Source: Acetobacterium paludosum (lineage in GTDB: Bacteria > Bacillota > Clostridia > Eubacteriales > Eubacteriaceae). Taken from it: a DNA stretch of 64,000 bases. The stretch covers positions 124,001 through 188,000 of the forward strand of contig NZ_RXYA01000004.1 in NCBI RefSeq assembly GCF_008086595.1. The letters are read 5' to 3'. Positions within the stretch are counted from its first letter, which is position 1. Each line of letters starts with the position of its first letter. This document shows positions 36,248-45,581 of this stretch, in pieces. A program made the position numbers and the translations under genes. The notes below the pieces were generated by a model that made no database searches, had not been told where the DNA came from, and saw only the letters and a list, made by a program, of their open reading frames with translations.

Positions 36248-36682
36248 TTATTTTTTCTCCATACTTTCAACTACCCGATTAAAAACCTGAGCGGCTCGAA
36301 TTTTAACCGGATTACATCCTGTTACGGAATCTCTATGATATTCCTTGATGTAATCACAATCTAAGCTTCCAAATTCCGCTTCAAATTCTTTGACTAAAAG
36401 TTTTGTTGCCTGAGTCATTTTTGCCTGATCGGATGGGCGCTCATCAGTATATAATACCCCAAGTGCTGCCAATGAACCAGAAAAGGCACCACATGTTTTT
36501 CCTGAATAAAAACCTGCCCCAAATCCCTGAAGCATTTTATAGCAATCATCATTCAAATTTAAATCGTATTTGTCATTAGCTGCCCGAAGCAGTGTCTCCG
36601 CACAATTCATATGATATAATGGTTGTTCCTCAACTGGTTTGTCTTTTCCAAAAACGTTATATTTCTCGACCTGCTTTTCCAT
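36248..36682 (-). CDS. C_GCAxxG_C_C family protein (putative redox protein)
   Basis: A 144-residue member of the C-GCAxxG-C-C family: Cys in HMNCAETLL and in the core GKTCGAFSGSLAALG, then Cys in SLDCDYIKEYH and VTGCNPVK. These proteins are predicted to bind a metal or Fe-S centre and often sit beside redox genes. The start follows GGAGGG. A second, more distant relative is encoded within the mop operon at 44.2 kb. Confidence 0.83.
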   Translation of the reverse strand: MEKQVEKYNVFGKDKPVEEQPLYHMNCAETLLRAANDKYDLNLNDDCYKMLQGFGAGFYSGKTCGAFSGSLAALGVLYTDERPSDQAKMTQATKLLVKEFEAEFGSLDCDYIKEYHRDSVTGCNPVKIRAAQVFNRVVESMEKK

Positions 36683-36798
36683 TTTATCCCTCCGATTGAA
36701 TTTATTTATATTGAATTTACTTATTTCATTGATTATATATTATAAACACACCATCTGTAAAATGTATTTTTATATTTCATAATCGCAATAAACTGCAA

Positions 36799-36827
36799 TA
36801 CCGACAATTGATTAACAATTGTCGGTA
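36799..36827. repeat. Perfect 12-bp inverted repeat
   Basis: taccgacaattg and caattgtcggta are perfectly complementary with a five-base loop. It lies 36 bases after the stop codon of the sigma-54 activator, the end of the mop operon, but lacks a T run. It may be an operator or a terminator of unusual type. Confidence 0.6.
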
Positions 36828-36862
36828 TGATTTCACAATAAGCTATTTGAAATTCAAATTTT

Positions 36863-38788
36863 TTATACTTGGATTTGATATTTTTTAATTTTGCTATATA
36901 AGGTATTTCTTTGGATCCCCAGTACATTGGAAGTCTGGCTGATATTACCATGAAATAGTTCTAAAACCTTTGTTATGTGTTCTTTTTCAACATAGCTCAT
37001 ATCCAGCCTTGAGGGATCAAGATTTTCTAAGCCTTCTCTTAAAATTGCTGCTGGCTCATATTCTGCCAAACTATCCGACAAAGCCTGATTTTCCTGATTT
37101 GAATTTTCAATAAAATATTTTATCGGAAATGATTCCGAATTGACTATAAGTTCCGCAATATTTTCCAATTCCCTGACATTTCCAGGCCAATTGTAGTTTT
37201 CTAATATCATCAGTGATTCTTCCGAAATTTCGATTTCCTTTTTTCCATATTTTTCTGAAATACTTTTCATGAAATATTGAAAAAGTAGATAAATGTCACT
37301 TTTTCTTTCTTTTAATGGCGGAAGATACAAGGGTAATACATTCAGACGATAGAATAAATCCTTGCGGAATCGTCCGAGTTCAACTTCTTTTTTTAAATCT
37401 TTATTCGTTGCTGCAATAATTCTCACATCGATTGCTATCGGGTTTTGACTTCCGATTTTTGTAATAATATTTTCCTGGAGCACTCTTAATAAGCGCGTCT
37501 GCATATCCAGGGGCATTTCTCCAATCTCATCCAGCATGATCGTACCGTTATTCGCCTGCTCAAATTTTCCGATATTTCCGCCCTTTTTAGCCCCGGTATA
37601 AGCGCCTTCTTCATAACCGAATAGTTCTGATTCTATTAATTGATTGGGAATGGCTCCGCAATTTAAAGCAACGAAAGGTTCATCCATCCGTTTACTGTAA
37701 TTATGTATGGCTTGAGCAAAGACTTCTTTCCCGCAGCCACTCTCTCCCAAGATCAGAATGGTTGATCGATTGTTTGATATTTTTTTTGCATATTCAATAG
37801 TACTTACAAAATTTTTGTCTTTTCCCATAATTTTGTCAAATGTATAATAAGGTTGATAATGTCTTTTGTTTATTTTCGTCTGATCTTCTTTTAAAACAAA
37901 GACTATTTCGATACTGTCATCTTGGGGATTATAGATGGGACTTGCCGTCATCAGACAGGGAAAATGATTCCGTAAAGCCTTTATATTAATAATCCGTGAT
38001 ACATTTTTTTCCAAATTAATGGCTTCCTTAACGCTGCTCCATTCCTCGATAATTTCACTAACGTTTGTCGCTGTTAATTGTTTATATTTATTGCCACATA
38101 AATCCACCGCTTTTTGATTGTAAATTTTAATCCGGCCCTCCAAATCAGAGGTCAGGATCGCAACCGGCATGGAATTAAAAATCGTTTTGATATGTTTATT
38201 CGTCATATTCTGAAGGCGGTTATATTCTTTTACCTTTAACATCTCTTCAATGGCATTAGAGGCTGCAATCACCATTCCCAAAGTATGGGGGTGAACCGAA
38301 TCCGAGTAGCCGGTTAAATTCAGCGCTCCAATCAGGTTTCCGTTTACGTCTTTGATCGGCGCTCCTGAACAGGTCCAGCGGTGATAGGCTTTGATAAAAT
38401 GATCTTTTCCCGACAACTGAACAGGCTCCTCTGATTTGATAACCAAAGACATCGCATTGGTTCCAATGCATTCCTCATTCATGTAGGCGCCGGCAATCAT
38501 TTTCAGATTGAATGCTTCAGACAGTATTTTTTCATCCCCGATGGCATTTAGAATACAGCCTTCTTTATCCGTTAACAGAACGAAAAAGTTTTTTCCTCTT
38601 ACAATGCTCATTAAGTGTTCTATATAAGGGGATGCCGTTAAAATTAAATTTCTGTTCTTGGCAAACACGACCTGCAATTCAGCATTGTCAATTATTTTTT
38701 TGCTGTAAATTTGGTCTTCTGTTATTCCAAATTTGCTGCATCGTTCCAGCGAACTTTTAATAAGCGCTTGATAAATTTTTGTATTCAT
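36863..38788 (-). CDS. Sigma-54-dependent activator (AcoR/GAF type)
   Basis: A 641-residue enhancer-binding protein. It has an N-terminal GAF-like sensor (about 60-190, ECIGTNAMSLVI), a PAS domain (about 200-300), the AAA+ core with Walker A GESGCGKE at 348-355 and GAYTGA (usual GAFTGA) at 395-400, and a Fis-type helix-turn-helix at the C terminus (NISQTSNVLGIQRNTLYSKI). It should bind a distal enhancer and open a -24/-12 promoter in response to a small ligand. It lies only 15 bases after the histidine phosphatase gene and so belongs to the mop operon. The one good sigma-54 promoter I found is upstream of mop, so autoregulation through mop is likely. Confidence 0.93.
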   Translation of the reverse strand: MNTKIYQALIKSSLERCSKFGITEDQIYSKKIIDNAELQVVFAKNRNLILTASPYIEHLMSIVRGKNFFVLLTDKEGCILNAIGDEKILSEAFNLKMIAGAYMNEECIGTNAMSLVIKSEEPVQLSGKDHFIKAYHRWTCSGAPIKDVNGNLIGALNLTGYSDSVHPHTLGMVIAASNAIEEMLKVKEYNRLQNMTNKHIKTIFNSMPVAILTSDLEGRIKIYNQKAVDLCGNKYKQLTATNVSEIIEEWSSVKEAINLEKNVSRIINIKALRNHFPCLMTASPIYNPQDDSIEIVFVLKEDQTKINKRHYQPYYTFDKIMGKDKNFVSTIEYAKKISNNRSTILILGESGCGKEVFAQAIHNYSKRMDEPFVALNCGAIPNQLIESELFGYEEGAYTGAKKGGNIGKFEQANNGTIMLDEIGEMPLDMQTRLLRVLQENIITKIGSQNPIAIDVRIIAATNKDLKKEVELGRFRKDLFYRLNVLPLYLPPLKERKSDIYLLFQYFMKSISEKYGKKEIEISEESLMILENYNWPGNVRELENIAELIVNSESFPIKYFIENSNQENQALSDSLAEYEPAAILREGLENLDPSRLDMSYVEKEHITKVLELFHGNISQTSNVLGIQRNTLYSKIKKYQIQV

Positions 38789-38803
38789 TATTTTTATCCT
38801 TTT

Positions 38804-39397
38804 TCATCCGTTTTCATAATTCCATTGTTCTTTTTCCTGATCAAAATAAATTTTCTTAACACTTCCGTACGGCAGGGACATCTTTAAAATTTCTTTTAAA
38901 TTCAAACCAAAAATGGTGCTGAGAATGACCCGGTTAACCCCTGAGTGTCCAAGAATAATAATATTTTCCGCCGCTTCATCCATGATAATCTTATAAAAAG
39001 CGGGCATGACTCTTTGCTGCAAATCTAAAAAACTTTCTCCATTGGGGGGAGTAAAACGATCTATTTCCGCTCCTCTTTTTTCATAGGCATCCGGATCGGT
39101 TCTTTTAATTTCTGAAAAGGGTTTGCCTTCCCAATCCCCCATACTGATCTCTTTAAACTCATCCACGATGGTTTTCGAAATTGTCCGGCCCGCCAATATG
39201 ATAGCTAAAGTATCCTGGCATCGTTTCATCGGGCTGGTATAGGCTTTATCAAGAGGTATGTTCGAAAAATATTTTTGTAATTTCTCTGCCTGTTCAATTC
39301 CCTCTTTGCTTAACAAAAGCTCCGTTTGTCCAATATAGGCTTTTTCCTGATTCCATTCTATTTTGCCATGTCTAATTAAATAAATCTGCTTTACCAT
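38804..39397 (-). CDS. Histidine phosphatase family protein (CobC/phosphoglycerate-mutase-like)
   Basis: 197 residues. The catalytic motif reads IYLIRHGKIEWN, and conserved Arg, Glu and His lie in SPMKRCQDT, EISMGDWEG and LGHSGVNRV. The family includes alpha-ribazole phosphatase and small-molecule phosphatases. I start it at 39397 (MVKQIYLIRHG); the longer frame at 39427 overlaps the NTP-transferase gene further. Its role in the mop cluster may be removal of a phosphate from a cofactor intermediate, but this is only inferred from position. Confidence 0.8.
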   Translation of the reverse strand: MVKQIYLIRHGKIEWNQEKAYIGQTELLLSKEGIEQAEKLQKYFSNIPLDKAYTSPMKRCQDTLAIILAGRTISKTIVDEFKEISMGDWEGKPFSEIKRTDPDAYEKRGAEIDRFTPPNGESFLDLQQRVMPAFYKIIMDEAAENIIILGHSGVNRVILSTIFGLNLKEILKMSLPYGSVKKIYFDQEKEQWNYENG

Positions 39398-40496
39398 CGA
39401 ACAATCCTTTCCCAATAATTGCTTCAATTTTGTGCTGAATCAACCTGGCATTTTCAAAACGTCGCTTTATTTTTTCACTAGCCTCAGGATTTCCGTCATA
39501 TTTTATCAACGTTTGCTTTTCTCTTTTTTTCAGACAAACCAATTGATCATTCACAACCAGCTTGTCTGCTAAATAGACTATTTCATTTTCGGTAATTTCT
39601 CTATCTTCGGCAACCCTAATATCCATATGAGTGGAAATAATGTTTCCTATTTTTTCATAACCCAGTTTTTTAAGCAACTGTGCGCCCTTCTCGGGATGAT
39701 GTTCTTCCGTTCTCATGATATCATGAAGCATTGCTGCCGCCTGTACCGATGCAACATCAAGCGTAACATTTTTATCTTTTATCTGACTTAACAAGAAATG
39801 TGATACTTCCAACACTTTCTCACTGTGTTTTCTAATCTTTTCCGATACCTGATAACGATCCAGCAGGGCCATACATTCTTTCAAATTGGGTGCCGTCTGG
39901 GAATCATAGCATAACAGCGCCTGATAATCAGTAGGGGTATCCATGTCCATTAGAATGGATTCATCTTCTAACGGTAGGTCAATCGCATCATCGGCATATG
40001 TTTCCAGCAGCCTTTTTAATCCGCCATCCTGGTTATTCGTCATAATGCTATTTTTATAACGGCTATGAATAAGAGGGGGATGCCCTCGTTTTCCTAAAAA
40101 GCTGGGGTAAATAATTCTTTTTTCACTTTTTTCGAAAAATACCATCAGCTGTTGGATGGTTTGCTCTTTTACCAAAGGAATATCCACCGGATGAATAAAA
40201 AATGCCGCCATCCTGTCATCTACTAAGGTCAGCCCTTTGACAATCGAGGTGTACATGCCCTGATCAAAGTTTTCATTAATGATACACTGGACAGGCGTGT
40301 TTTCAAAATATGATTTTATTTCTTCGGCCCGGTATCCCATTACCAGGATTATCTGATCAACTCCTGCTTTTTTATAAGTCTTAACGACTCTTTCAACCGC
40401 CGTATCATTTCCAAATTTAAGCAGCGGTTTAAATCCGTCCATTCGTGAAGAATAGCCAGCGGCAATGATGATTGCTGCAATCTTATTTTTTCTCAT
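39372..40496 (-). CDS. MobA/MocA-like nucleotidyltransferase fused to HD domain
   Basis: 374 residues. The N-terminal ~190 form an NTP-transferase domain with AAIIIAAGYSSRM and the Asp motif FIHPVDIPLV. The C-terminal ~170 are an HD-type metal-dependent phosphohydrolase (VQAAAMLHDIM, with a later STHMD). MocA joins CMP to molybdopterin to make the cytosine dinucleotide cofactor, which Mop-type enzymes use. I infer that activity here. The HD part could hydrolyse a nucleotide product. This fusion is the DVU_1551-like type that I recall from other aldehyde-oxidoreductase loci. It overlaps XdhC by four bases. Confidence 0.85.
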   Translation of the reverse strand: MRKNKIAAIIIAAGYSSRMDGFKPLLKFGNDTAVERVVKTYKKAGVDQIILVMGYRAEEIKSYFENTPVQCIINENFDQGMYTSIVKGLTLVDDRMAAFFIHPVDIPLVKEQTIQQLMVFFEKSEKRIIYPSFLGKRGHPPLIHSRYKNSIMTNNQDGGLKRLLETYADDAIDLPLEDESILMDMDTPTDYQALLCYDSQTAPNLKECMALLDRYQVSEKIRKHSEKVLEVSHFLLSQIKDKNVTLDVASVQAAAMLHDIMRTEEHHPEKGAQLLKKLGYEKIGNIISTHMDIRVAEDREITENEIVYLADKLVVNDQLVCLKKREKQTLIKYDGNPEASEKIKRRFENARLIQHKIEAIIGKGLFDGKADLFN

Positions 40497-41536
40497 CTTT
40501 TCGGGGCCCTTCTAACCTGTATCATTTCTGCGGCAATACTAACAGCAAGTTCTTCCGGAGTTTCTCCATGAATGGGCAGTCCAATCGGGCTGTAAACTCT
40601 TTCCAAATCCTTATACGTAAAGCCTTCTTCCAACAGACTCTGATACGCTTGATTTCGTTTACTTCTGCTTCCAATCATACCAATATATTGTGCGTCAGTT
40701 GAAAGCATTTGAGCCAGCACATCCTTATCATAAACATGTCCCCTGGTGACAATAACGACAAACGAATGCTGGTCAATTTTAACCTGATCAATGACCCGTT
40801 CAAACGAGTCGATGACGATGACCTCATCCGCTGTTTTAAATCTCTGAATATTTGCAAATTCTTCACGATCATCAACCACTACCACATAAAAGCCCAGAAT
40901 CTTGCAAAAATCTGCCAATACCTTACCAATGTGTCCGGCCCCGATAATTAGCACATTTTCATTCGTGAAAAATAGTTCAACAAAATAAGTTTCATCCTGC
41001 AAATAAGCTTCCCGGTATTTCATCGTACTAAAATTTTCTCTTATATCCTTTATCAGACTTAACAGCTCTTCACTTTCCGATCCGAACAAGGCCGTTTCTG
41101 TACAAATCCATTTTTCCAAACTTTCACCGCCGGCCTCTGGAATTTTAGTTATGATGACAAAATCCGTTTTCTTTTCCCGATAGCTAATAAGCTCACCATA
41201 AAAATCTTCAAAAATACGATCACGATAATTGACATATTCCAATAGGATTTTAAGATTTCCGCCACCAGCCGTTCCCAGGCTTACCACCTCTTTACTGGAA
41301 AGAAGAAAATTCTCTACCCGAAATTTTTTTTCCTTGAAAACTTTTGCTGCTGATTTGATGATCATCGCTTCAATAAGGCCGCCGCCAATGCTGCCTTCAA
41401 TGGTCAGGTCCTGCTTGATGATCATCTTTGTTCCTTCGCTTCGCGGCGCAGCAGCTGATTTTTCCAGAATTGTCGCTAAAACCAGGCATTCGTTGTCATC
41501 AAGAATTCTTTTTACAGACAATAAAACATCATTCAT
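40493..41536 (-). CDS. XdhC family molybdenum-cofactor maturation protein (longer type)
   Basis: 347 residues. An N-terminal XdhC/CoxI domain (SIGGGLIEAMI) is followed by a Rossmann domain with VLIIGAGHIGKVLADFC and VVVVDDREEFA, ending in YIGMIGSRSKRNQA. XdhC binds the molybdenum cofactor and aids its sulfuration before insertion into molybdenum hydroxylases. It is the longer XdhC form with a C-terminal NAD-like domain, placed between the AMP-ligase and NTP-transferase genes. A second, shorter XdhC lies at 51.5 kb. Confidence 0.88.
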   Translation of the reverse strand: MNDVLLSVKRILDDNECLVLATILEKSAAAPRSEGTKMIIKQDLTIEGSIGGGLIEAMIIKSAAKVFKEKKFRVENFLLSSKEVVSLGTAGGGNLKILLEYVNYRDRIFEDFYGELISYREKKTDFVIITKIPEAGGESLEKWICTETALFGSESEELLSLIKDIRENFSTMKYREAYLQDETYFVELFFTNENVLIIGAGHIGKVLADFCKILGFYVVVVDDREEFANIQRFKTADEVIVIDSFERVIDQVKIDQHSFVVIVTRGHVYDKDVLAQMLSTDAQYIGMIGSRSKRNQAYQSLLEEGFTYKDLERVYSPIGLPIHGETPEELAVSIAAEMIQVRRAPKR

Positions 41537-42836
41537 TTCTTCTTTCCTTTCGCATGTCGGAAATTTTTCTTTTAAGCATACTATTCACTAACTGATTCGG
41601 TTTTTTTTCCTGATTTTTATTGACTTTCACATTTAGTGAAAATGGAAAGGTTTCTTGAATCGTTGTGCTTATTTGCCTTCTTACAGCAGGGTAACTGCTT
41701 TCATCATATAAGGCTATTTCAAGCTCCAACGTGTTGCTATCTTTTAGAACTGCCTGATAATCAATAATTTCTTCAAACTGTAGAATGATTTCGTCCAATG
41801 TTTTCAATTCAAGAAAAGCCCCCCTGCTGATTTCTACCCGGTTCTCCAACCGCCCCTCCACTCTTTTCAGCGTTCTTAAAAAAGTGCCACAGGGACAGGG
41901 TTTGTCAGAAAACGCAGCGATATCACCAGTGCGGTATCGGATTAAAGGCATGGCTTCCCGTGTCAGAGTTGTGAAAACGACCTCTCCGACTTCCCCGTTT
42001 TCCACCGGCGCTCCCGAATAAGGATTGATTATTTCAACATATAGATCGGCTTCACGCAAATGATAGCCATTTAAGGCTTCACACTCAACGCCGCCCCCAT
42101 ATCCCATTTCAGTCATCCCGTAATGTGTAAACACCGGGCAATTAAAATTTCGATTTAATTCATTGATCATGGCTTCCGGTACGTAATCAGTGCTCAGCAA
42201 GAGCTTTTTTATTTTTCTTTTAAAGACATCACTTTTCAACCGACTGAAATACAGAACCTGAATGGGAACCCCGACAATACAGTTGATATCTCTTTCATCA
42301 ATGATTTTCTCCACTTCGTCAAGATTAGAAAGCAATCCGTATACAGTACTGGACACACCAGATAAGGTTAGTGCTTTTTTCAGCAGATCGCCGATGCTTC
42401 CATAAGTGTTTCCCGGCAATAAAACGAGGACACGGTCGGTGCTGTCTGTCAATGAACGCATACCGTAATTAAAAAAATCTACCGTCAGTAACAAATCTTT
42501 ATCCGTAAAGAAAAGACGTTTCTTTTCTCCGTTGGTTCCTGATGTATTAAGTGTTACAATCCGATCAACCTTTTGTTGGGGAACACATAGAAATGAATAG
42601 GGCGACTTTTCGATATCTTCAGGATAAGTAAATGGAATTTTTTTGAAATCATCCAAAGAACTAATGGTATTTTCCCCGATCAAATCCAGATGTTTTTTAT
42701 AAAACGCGCTGTTTTTTTTCACATAATCCATCGTTTCCAGAATTTTTTTGAATTGATACGCTGCTAATTCCGTTTGATTTCCTGGCGATATTCTGGTTCG
42801 GTTGACGATCCAATCTTCAAGTGGTGTTTTTTTCAT
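41529..42836 (-). CDS. AMP-dependent acyl-CoA ligase-like protein (phenylacetate-CoA ligase type)
   Basis: 435 residues, with N-terminal features of the PaaK/phenylacetate-CoA ligase group: TLNTSGTNGEKKR (ATP loop), HYGMTEMGYGG, and the RYRTGDIA motif. A Cys-containing CPCGTF loop follows. It should activate an acid to acyl-AMP and perhaps acyl-CoA. In this locus it may activate the acid substrate of the aldehyde oxidoreductase or another product. It matches what I recall as the DVU_1553 family. It overlaps XdhC by eight bases. Confidence 0.85.
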   Translation of the reverse strand: MKKTPLEDWIVNRTRISPGNQTELAAYQFKKILETMDYVKKNSAFYKKHLDLIGENTISSLDDFKKIPFTYPEDIEKSPYSFLCVPQQKVDRIVTLNTSGTNGEKKRLFFTDKDLLLTVDFFNYGMRSLTDSTDRVLVLLPGNTYGSIGDLLKKALTLSGVSSTVYGLLSNLDEVEKIIDERDINCIVGVPIQVLYFSRLKSDVFKRKIKKLLLSTDYVPEAMINELNRNFNCPVFTHYGMTEMGYGGGVECEALNGYHLREADLYVEIINPYSGAPVENGEVGEVVFTTLTREAMPLIRYRTGDIAAFSDKPCPCGTFLRTLKRVEGRLENRVEISRGAFLELKTLDEIILQFEEIIDYQAVLKDSNTLELEIALYDESSYPAVRRQISTTIQETFPFSLNVKVNKNQEKKPNQLVNSMLKRKISDMRKERRNE

Positions 42837-42844
42837 TTAATGCC

Positions 42845-44200
42845 TCACTGACCTCGATATAACGATTGCCCTTCTGTATTTGTCAGGTTGTACATGCAAA
42901 ACGGAATTAATTGCCCCCTGGCATTGACAACATGAATACAGCAGTCCTTGACTCTTTCCAGATCAAGGTTCCATGCATCCTGAAACGCCATGGCTGAAAG
43001 AGTAAATGAATAGCGGTTGATACGATCCAGGATTTCATCAAATCCCCGTGAAATAATTTTCTCGGTATTATTTTTTTCTTCGAACTGATCATTTTCTGCT
43101 TGATTGCCTGACCATTTACTGGCGATATAAGCTTTTGTTTTGCTGGCACCCTCTTCAGCCTTTTCACTGCCACAGCAGGAAACATTTCTTTTTAAAGTCA
43201 TCAGCTCATTATTTTTTTGATAAATATAATTCCCGTGAAATGAGCAAAGAGCATTTTCACACCCCGGCGGATTGAAGTCTTGCACTTTAAACTTACTATC
43301 AGTTTGCTCTTCGATCCTGTCCATGACTTCTCCGAGCGTTATTCTTTTTTTATTTTCAGGCAAATCGGGTATTCGTCCAAAATAACTTACCGGCTGAAAA
43401 TGCACGCCCTTTACTGTGGGAATCCATTTTAGTGCAAAATCGATAATATTTCCGATATCCTGGTCATTGATGCCAGATACCAGAGTTGGCACCAGCACCA
43501 CACCAATTCCGTATTTTTGGCAATTTTCCAGTGCTTTTATTTTTATTTCAAGCAACGGTTTTCCTCTTAATTTCTTAAAAATTTGATTATTCGTTCCATC
43601 AAATTGCAGGAAAACAGAATCCATTCCAGCCTCTTTTAATAGTTTAACATAATTTTCATCTTCACCCAAACGAATTCCGTTGGTATTCACCTGAATAAAC
43701 GGAAAGCCGATTTCATGCCCCATTTTGATGATCTCCGGCAGATCATCTCTTAAGGTTGGTTCGCCTCCAGAAAGTTGAATATTGCACTTCCCGGATGTCT
43801 GCATCACACTTTTATACATGGTATCAATGGTTTCCCATGAAAGATCTTGCTGCCAATTACCCTCTGCATTGGCAAAGCAAAACGAACAGTTTAAATTACA
43901 GTTCTGAGTTACTTCGATCAGAGCCGTACAGGTATGCTGGCGATGGTCCTCACACAAACCGCAGTCATAGGGGCAGCCTTTATCAACCGTTGTATTGGGA
44001 TTATTAATTCTGGCCCGCACTTTATTTCGCACCCAATTTTCCATTGGAATGCTGCCCCGCCAAAGCAGGGTTTTAAATCGGCCATGCTCGGGGCATGATT
44101 TTTCCATATAGGTCTCATTGTTTTCATTCCATTTTATGGCCGGAATCTTTTTCAAGCAAACCGGACAAAGACTTTGGGTTTTCGAAATGACACGTCTCAT
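42845..44200 (-). CDS. Radical SAM protein (MJ0619/TrsS-like)
   Basis: 451 residues. The radical SAM cluster site is CNLNCSFC (CxxxCxxC) within EVTQNCNLNCSFCFANAEG, and the SAM-binding QLSGGEPTLRDDLP follows. Before it is a Cys-rich N terminus (CPVC ... CPEHG ... CPYDCGLC) that may bind metal or an extra cluster. After it is a long insert and a C-terminal part with further Cys (CENALCSFHG ... CCG). The layout fits the Tes-like/MJ0619 group. No substrate is known for this cluster type. It lies between the AMP ligase and a C_GCAxxG_C_C gene. Confidence 0.85.
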   Translation of the reverse strand: MRRVISKTQSLCPVCLKKIPAIKWNENNETYMEKSCPEHGRFKTLLWRGSIPMENWVRNKVRARINNPNTTVDKGCPYDCGLCEDHRQHTCTALIEVTQNCNLNCSFCFANAEGNWQQDLSWETIDTMYKSVMQTSGKCNIQLSGGEPTLRDDLPEIIKMGHEIGFPFIQVNTNGIRLGEDENYVKLLKEAGMDSVFLQFDGTNNQIFKKLRGKPLLEIKIKALENCQKYGIGVVLVPTLVSGINDQDIGNIIDFALKWIPTVKGVHFQPVSYFGRIPDLPENKKRITLGEVMDRIEEQTDSKFKVQDFNPPGCENALCSFHGNYIYQKNNELMTLKRNVSCCGSEKAEEGASKTKAYIASKWSGNQAENDQFEEKNNTEKIISRGFDEILDRINRYSFTLSAMAFQDAWNLDLERVKDCCIHVVNARGQLIPFCMYNLTNTEGQSLYRGQ

Positions 44201-44202
44201 CC

Positions 44203-44652
44203 TTATTCCCGGCTTCCGAGTTCATAACCATGTTCCTGTAAAATTTCCTGGATTTTTCCGAAGCTTTCCAGTATCGTATCCCCGCATTTTACCGGATAAC
44301 TTCGGTTGTTTTCATCCGAGAAATGATAAACTCCGATGAGATCTACACATTCGGTACTGCCAAAGTGCTCCTCGAACCACTCCATATATTCTTTCACCAT
44401 GCTGCCATAATCTTCTTTTGTCCATTCTTTGGCTTTACCTTTTCCGGCATATAAGCCGATAATGCCGATTCCGCCGGTGAGAACCCCACATTCTTTCTGG
44501 CTTCCGCCGATACCATCACAAAGCCCCCCTATTACCCGAATCAGATCTTCATTGTCGCTTTCTTCCATATCCAGCGCCAATTTCATCATGATCTGACTGC
44601 AACAGAAACCATCCGAAACAAGTTTAAAAAGTTCAAAAGCTCCTTCATTCAT
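44203..44652 (-). CDS. C_GCAxxG_C_C family protein (mop-operon copy)
   Basis: 149 residues: GFCCSQIMMKLAL, the core LCDGIGGSQKECGVLTGGIGIIG, then Cys in GSTECVDLIG and YPVKCGD. The core Cys pattern fits the C_GCAxxG_C_C family, here with ECGVLTGG. It is predicted to bind a metal or redox centre. It matches what I recall as the DVU_1555 family in Desulfovibrio aldehyde-oxidoreductase loci. Confidence 0.83.
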   Translation of the reverse strand: MNEGAFELFKLVSDGFCCSQIMMKLALDMEESDNEDLIRVIGGLCDGIGGSQKECGVLTGGIGIIGLYAGKGKAKEWTKEDYGSMVKEYMEWFEEHFGSTECVDLIGVYHFSDENNRSYPVKCGDTILESFGKIQEILQEHGYELGSRE

Positions 44653-44655
44653 GTT

Positions 44656-45372
44656 TTATTCCACCTTTCTTGCGATCATCATAAAATAACCCGGTTTACA
44701 CCTTTTTAACTGTTCCTGAAAACCCGATGCACAAGAACCCGTTGTTTTCTTCCAAAACCCATTCATTGAACCATTCTCAAATATGGTTTTCACCAGCAGC
44801 TGTTTCATTAAGTCGCTATGATCTTCCAATAGCATGACTTCGAAACCGTTGCTTTCAACATTAATCTCCAGTTTCCTGATATCATACAGGCCGCGCATGC
44901 AGCTTTCAAATTCGTAGGGTTCTAATAAATCAAGGAACTCCGGGTTTCTAGCATAGACATCGGTGATAAAAAAGTATCCATCTTTTTTAAGAACCCGATG
45001 TACTTCCTGTAATGTCAGTTTCACATTGTCCATTAATGAAAGGGTGCATTCTGACAACACGCCTTGAAAAGAAGCATTTTCAAAAGGAAGGGCTTCCCCT
45101 CTGCCGATATAAAATTCTCCATCCGGGTTATTTTCCTGTGCTATTTTTAATAGCATCTTGGACGGATCAATTCCCACCGCTTTCAATCCATGATTTTTAT
45201 CCAAATATCCTACGGTTGCCCCTTGACCACATCCTAAATCCAACAGAGAGTCTGCTTCCGTCCACTGACAAAATTCAATTCCTTTTTGCGTTAAATCAAA
45301 ACCGCCTGGCCGCAGAGTTGCACCCAAAAGACAAGCCATTGCAGGACTTTCGTAAGCACAATTTCCCGACAA
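44656..45372 (-). CDS. SAM-dependent methyltransferase (mop operon)
   Basis: 238 residues from a TTG start at 45372. The GGAGG ten bases ahead and the position two bases after the upstream stop support this start, while the longer frame at 45432 runs into the upstream gene. Class I methyltransferase motifs are LLDLGCGQGATVGYLD and GIDPSKML. It probably modifies a small molecule or protein in the cluster. What it methylates cannot be seen. Confidence 0.8.
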   Translation of the reverse strand: MSGNCAYESPAMACLLGATLRPGGFDLTQKGIEFCQWTEADSLLDLGCGQGATVGYLDKNHGLKAVGIDPSKMLLKIAQENNPDGEFYIGRGEALPFENASFQGVLSECTLSLMDNVKLTLQEVHRVLKKDGYFFITDVYARNPEFLDLLEPYEFESCMRGLYDIRKLEINVESNGFEVMLLEDHSDLMKQLLVKTIFENGSMNGFWKKTTGSCASGFQEQLKRCKPGYFMMIARKVE

Positions 45373-45373
45373 T

Positions 45374-45580
45374 TTATTTATCCTCCAGTCCCTGTTCAAC
45401 TTCTGCCATTTTGCCCAAAGCGAGGGACTCATTGATAAATACTTGATGACAGGTCGGACAATTCAGCAGCTCCACTTCGAATTCTCCTTCCAAATAGTGG
45501 ACTTTTACTTTCGTCAATTCCAATTCCTTCTGGCATTTATCACATATCCAGGATTGATAATCTTCTTTTTCTTGATACAT
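45374..45580 (-). CDS. Small zinc-ribbon redox protein (DVU_1557-like)
   Basis: 68 residues with two CxxC pairs, CDKC (near 13-16) and CPTC (near 40-43), spaced as in a rubredoxin-like or zinc-ribbon fold. It likely carries Zn or Fe. The position between the dicluster flavoprotein and the methyltransferase matches the known redox protein of related clusters. It starts one base before the stop of the flavoprotein gene. Confidence 0.75.
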   Translation of the reverse strand: MYQEKEDYQSWICDKCQKELELTKVKVHYLEGEFEVELLNCPTCHQVFINESLALGKMAEVEQGLEDK

Positions 45581-45581
45581 T

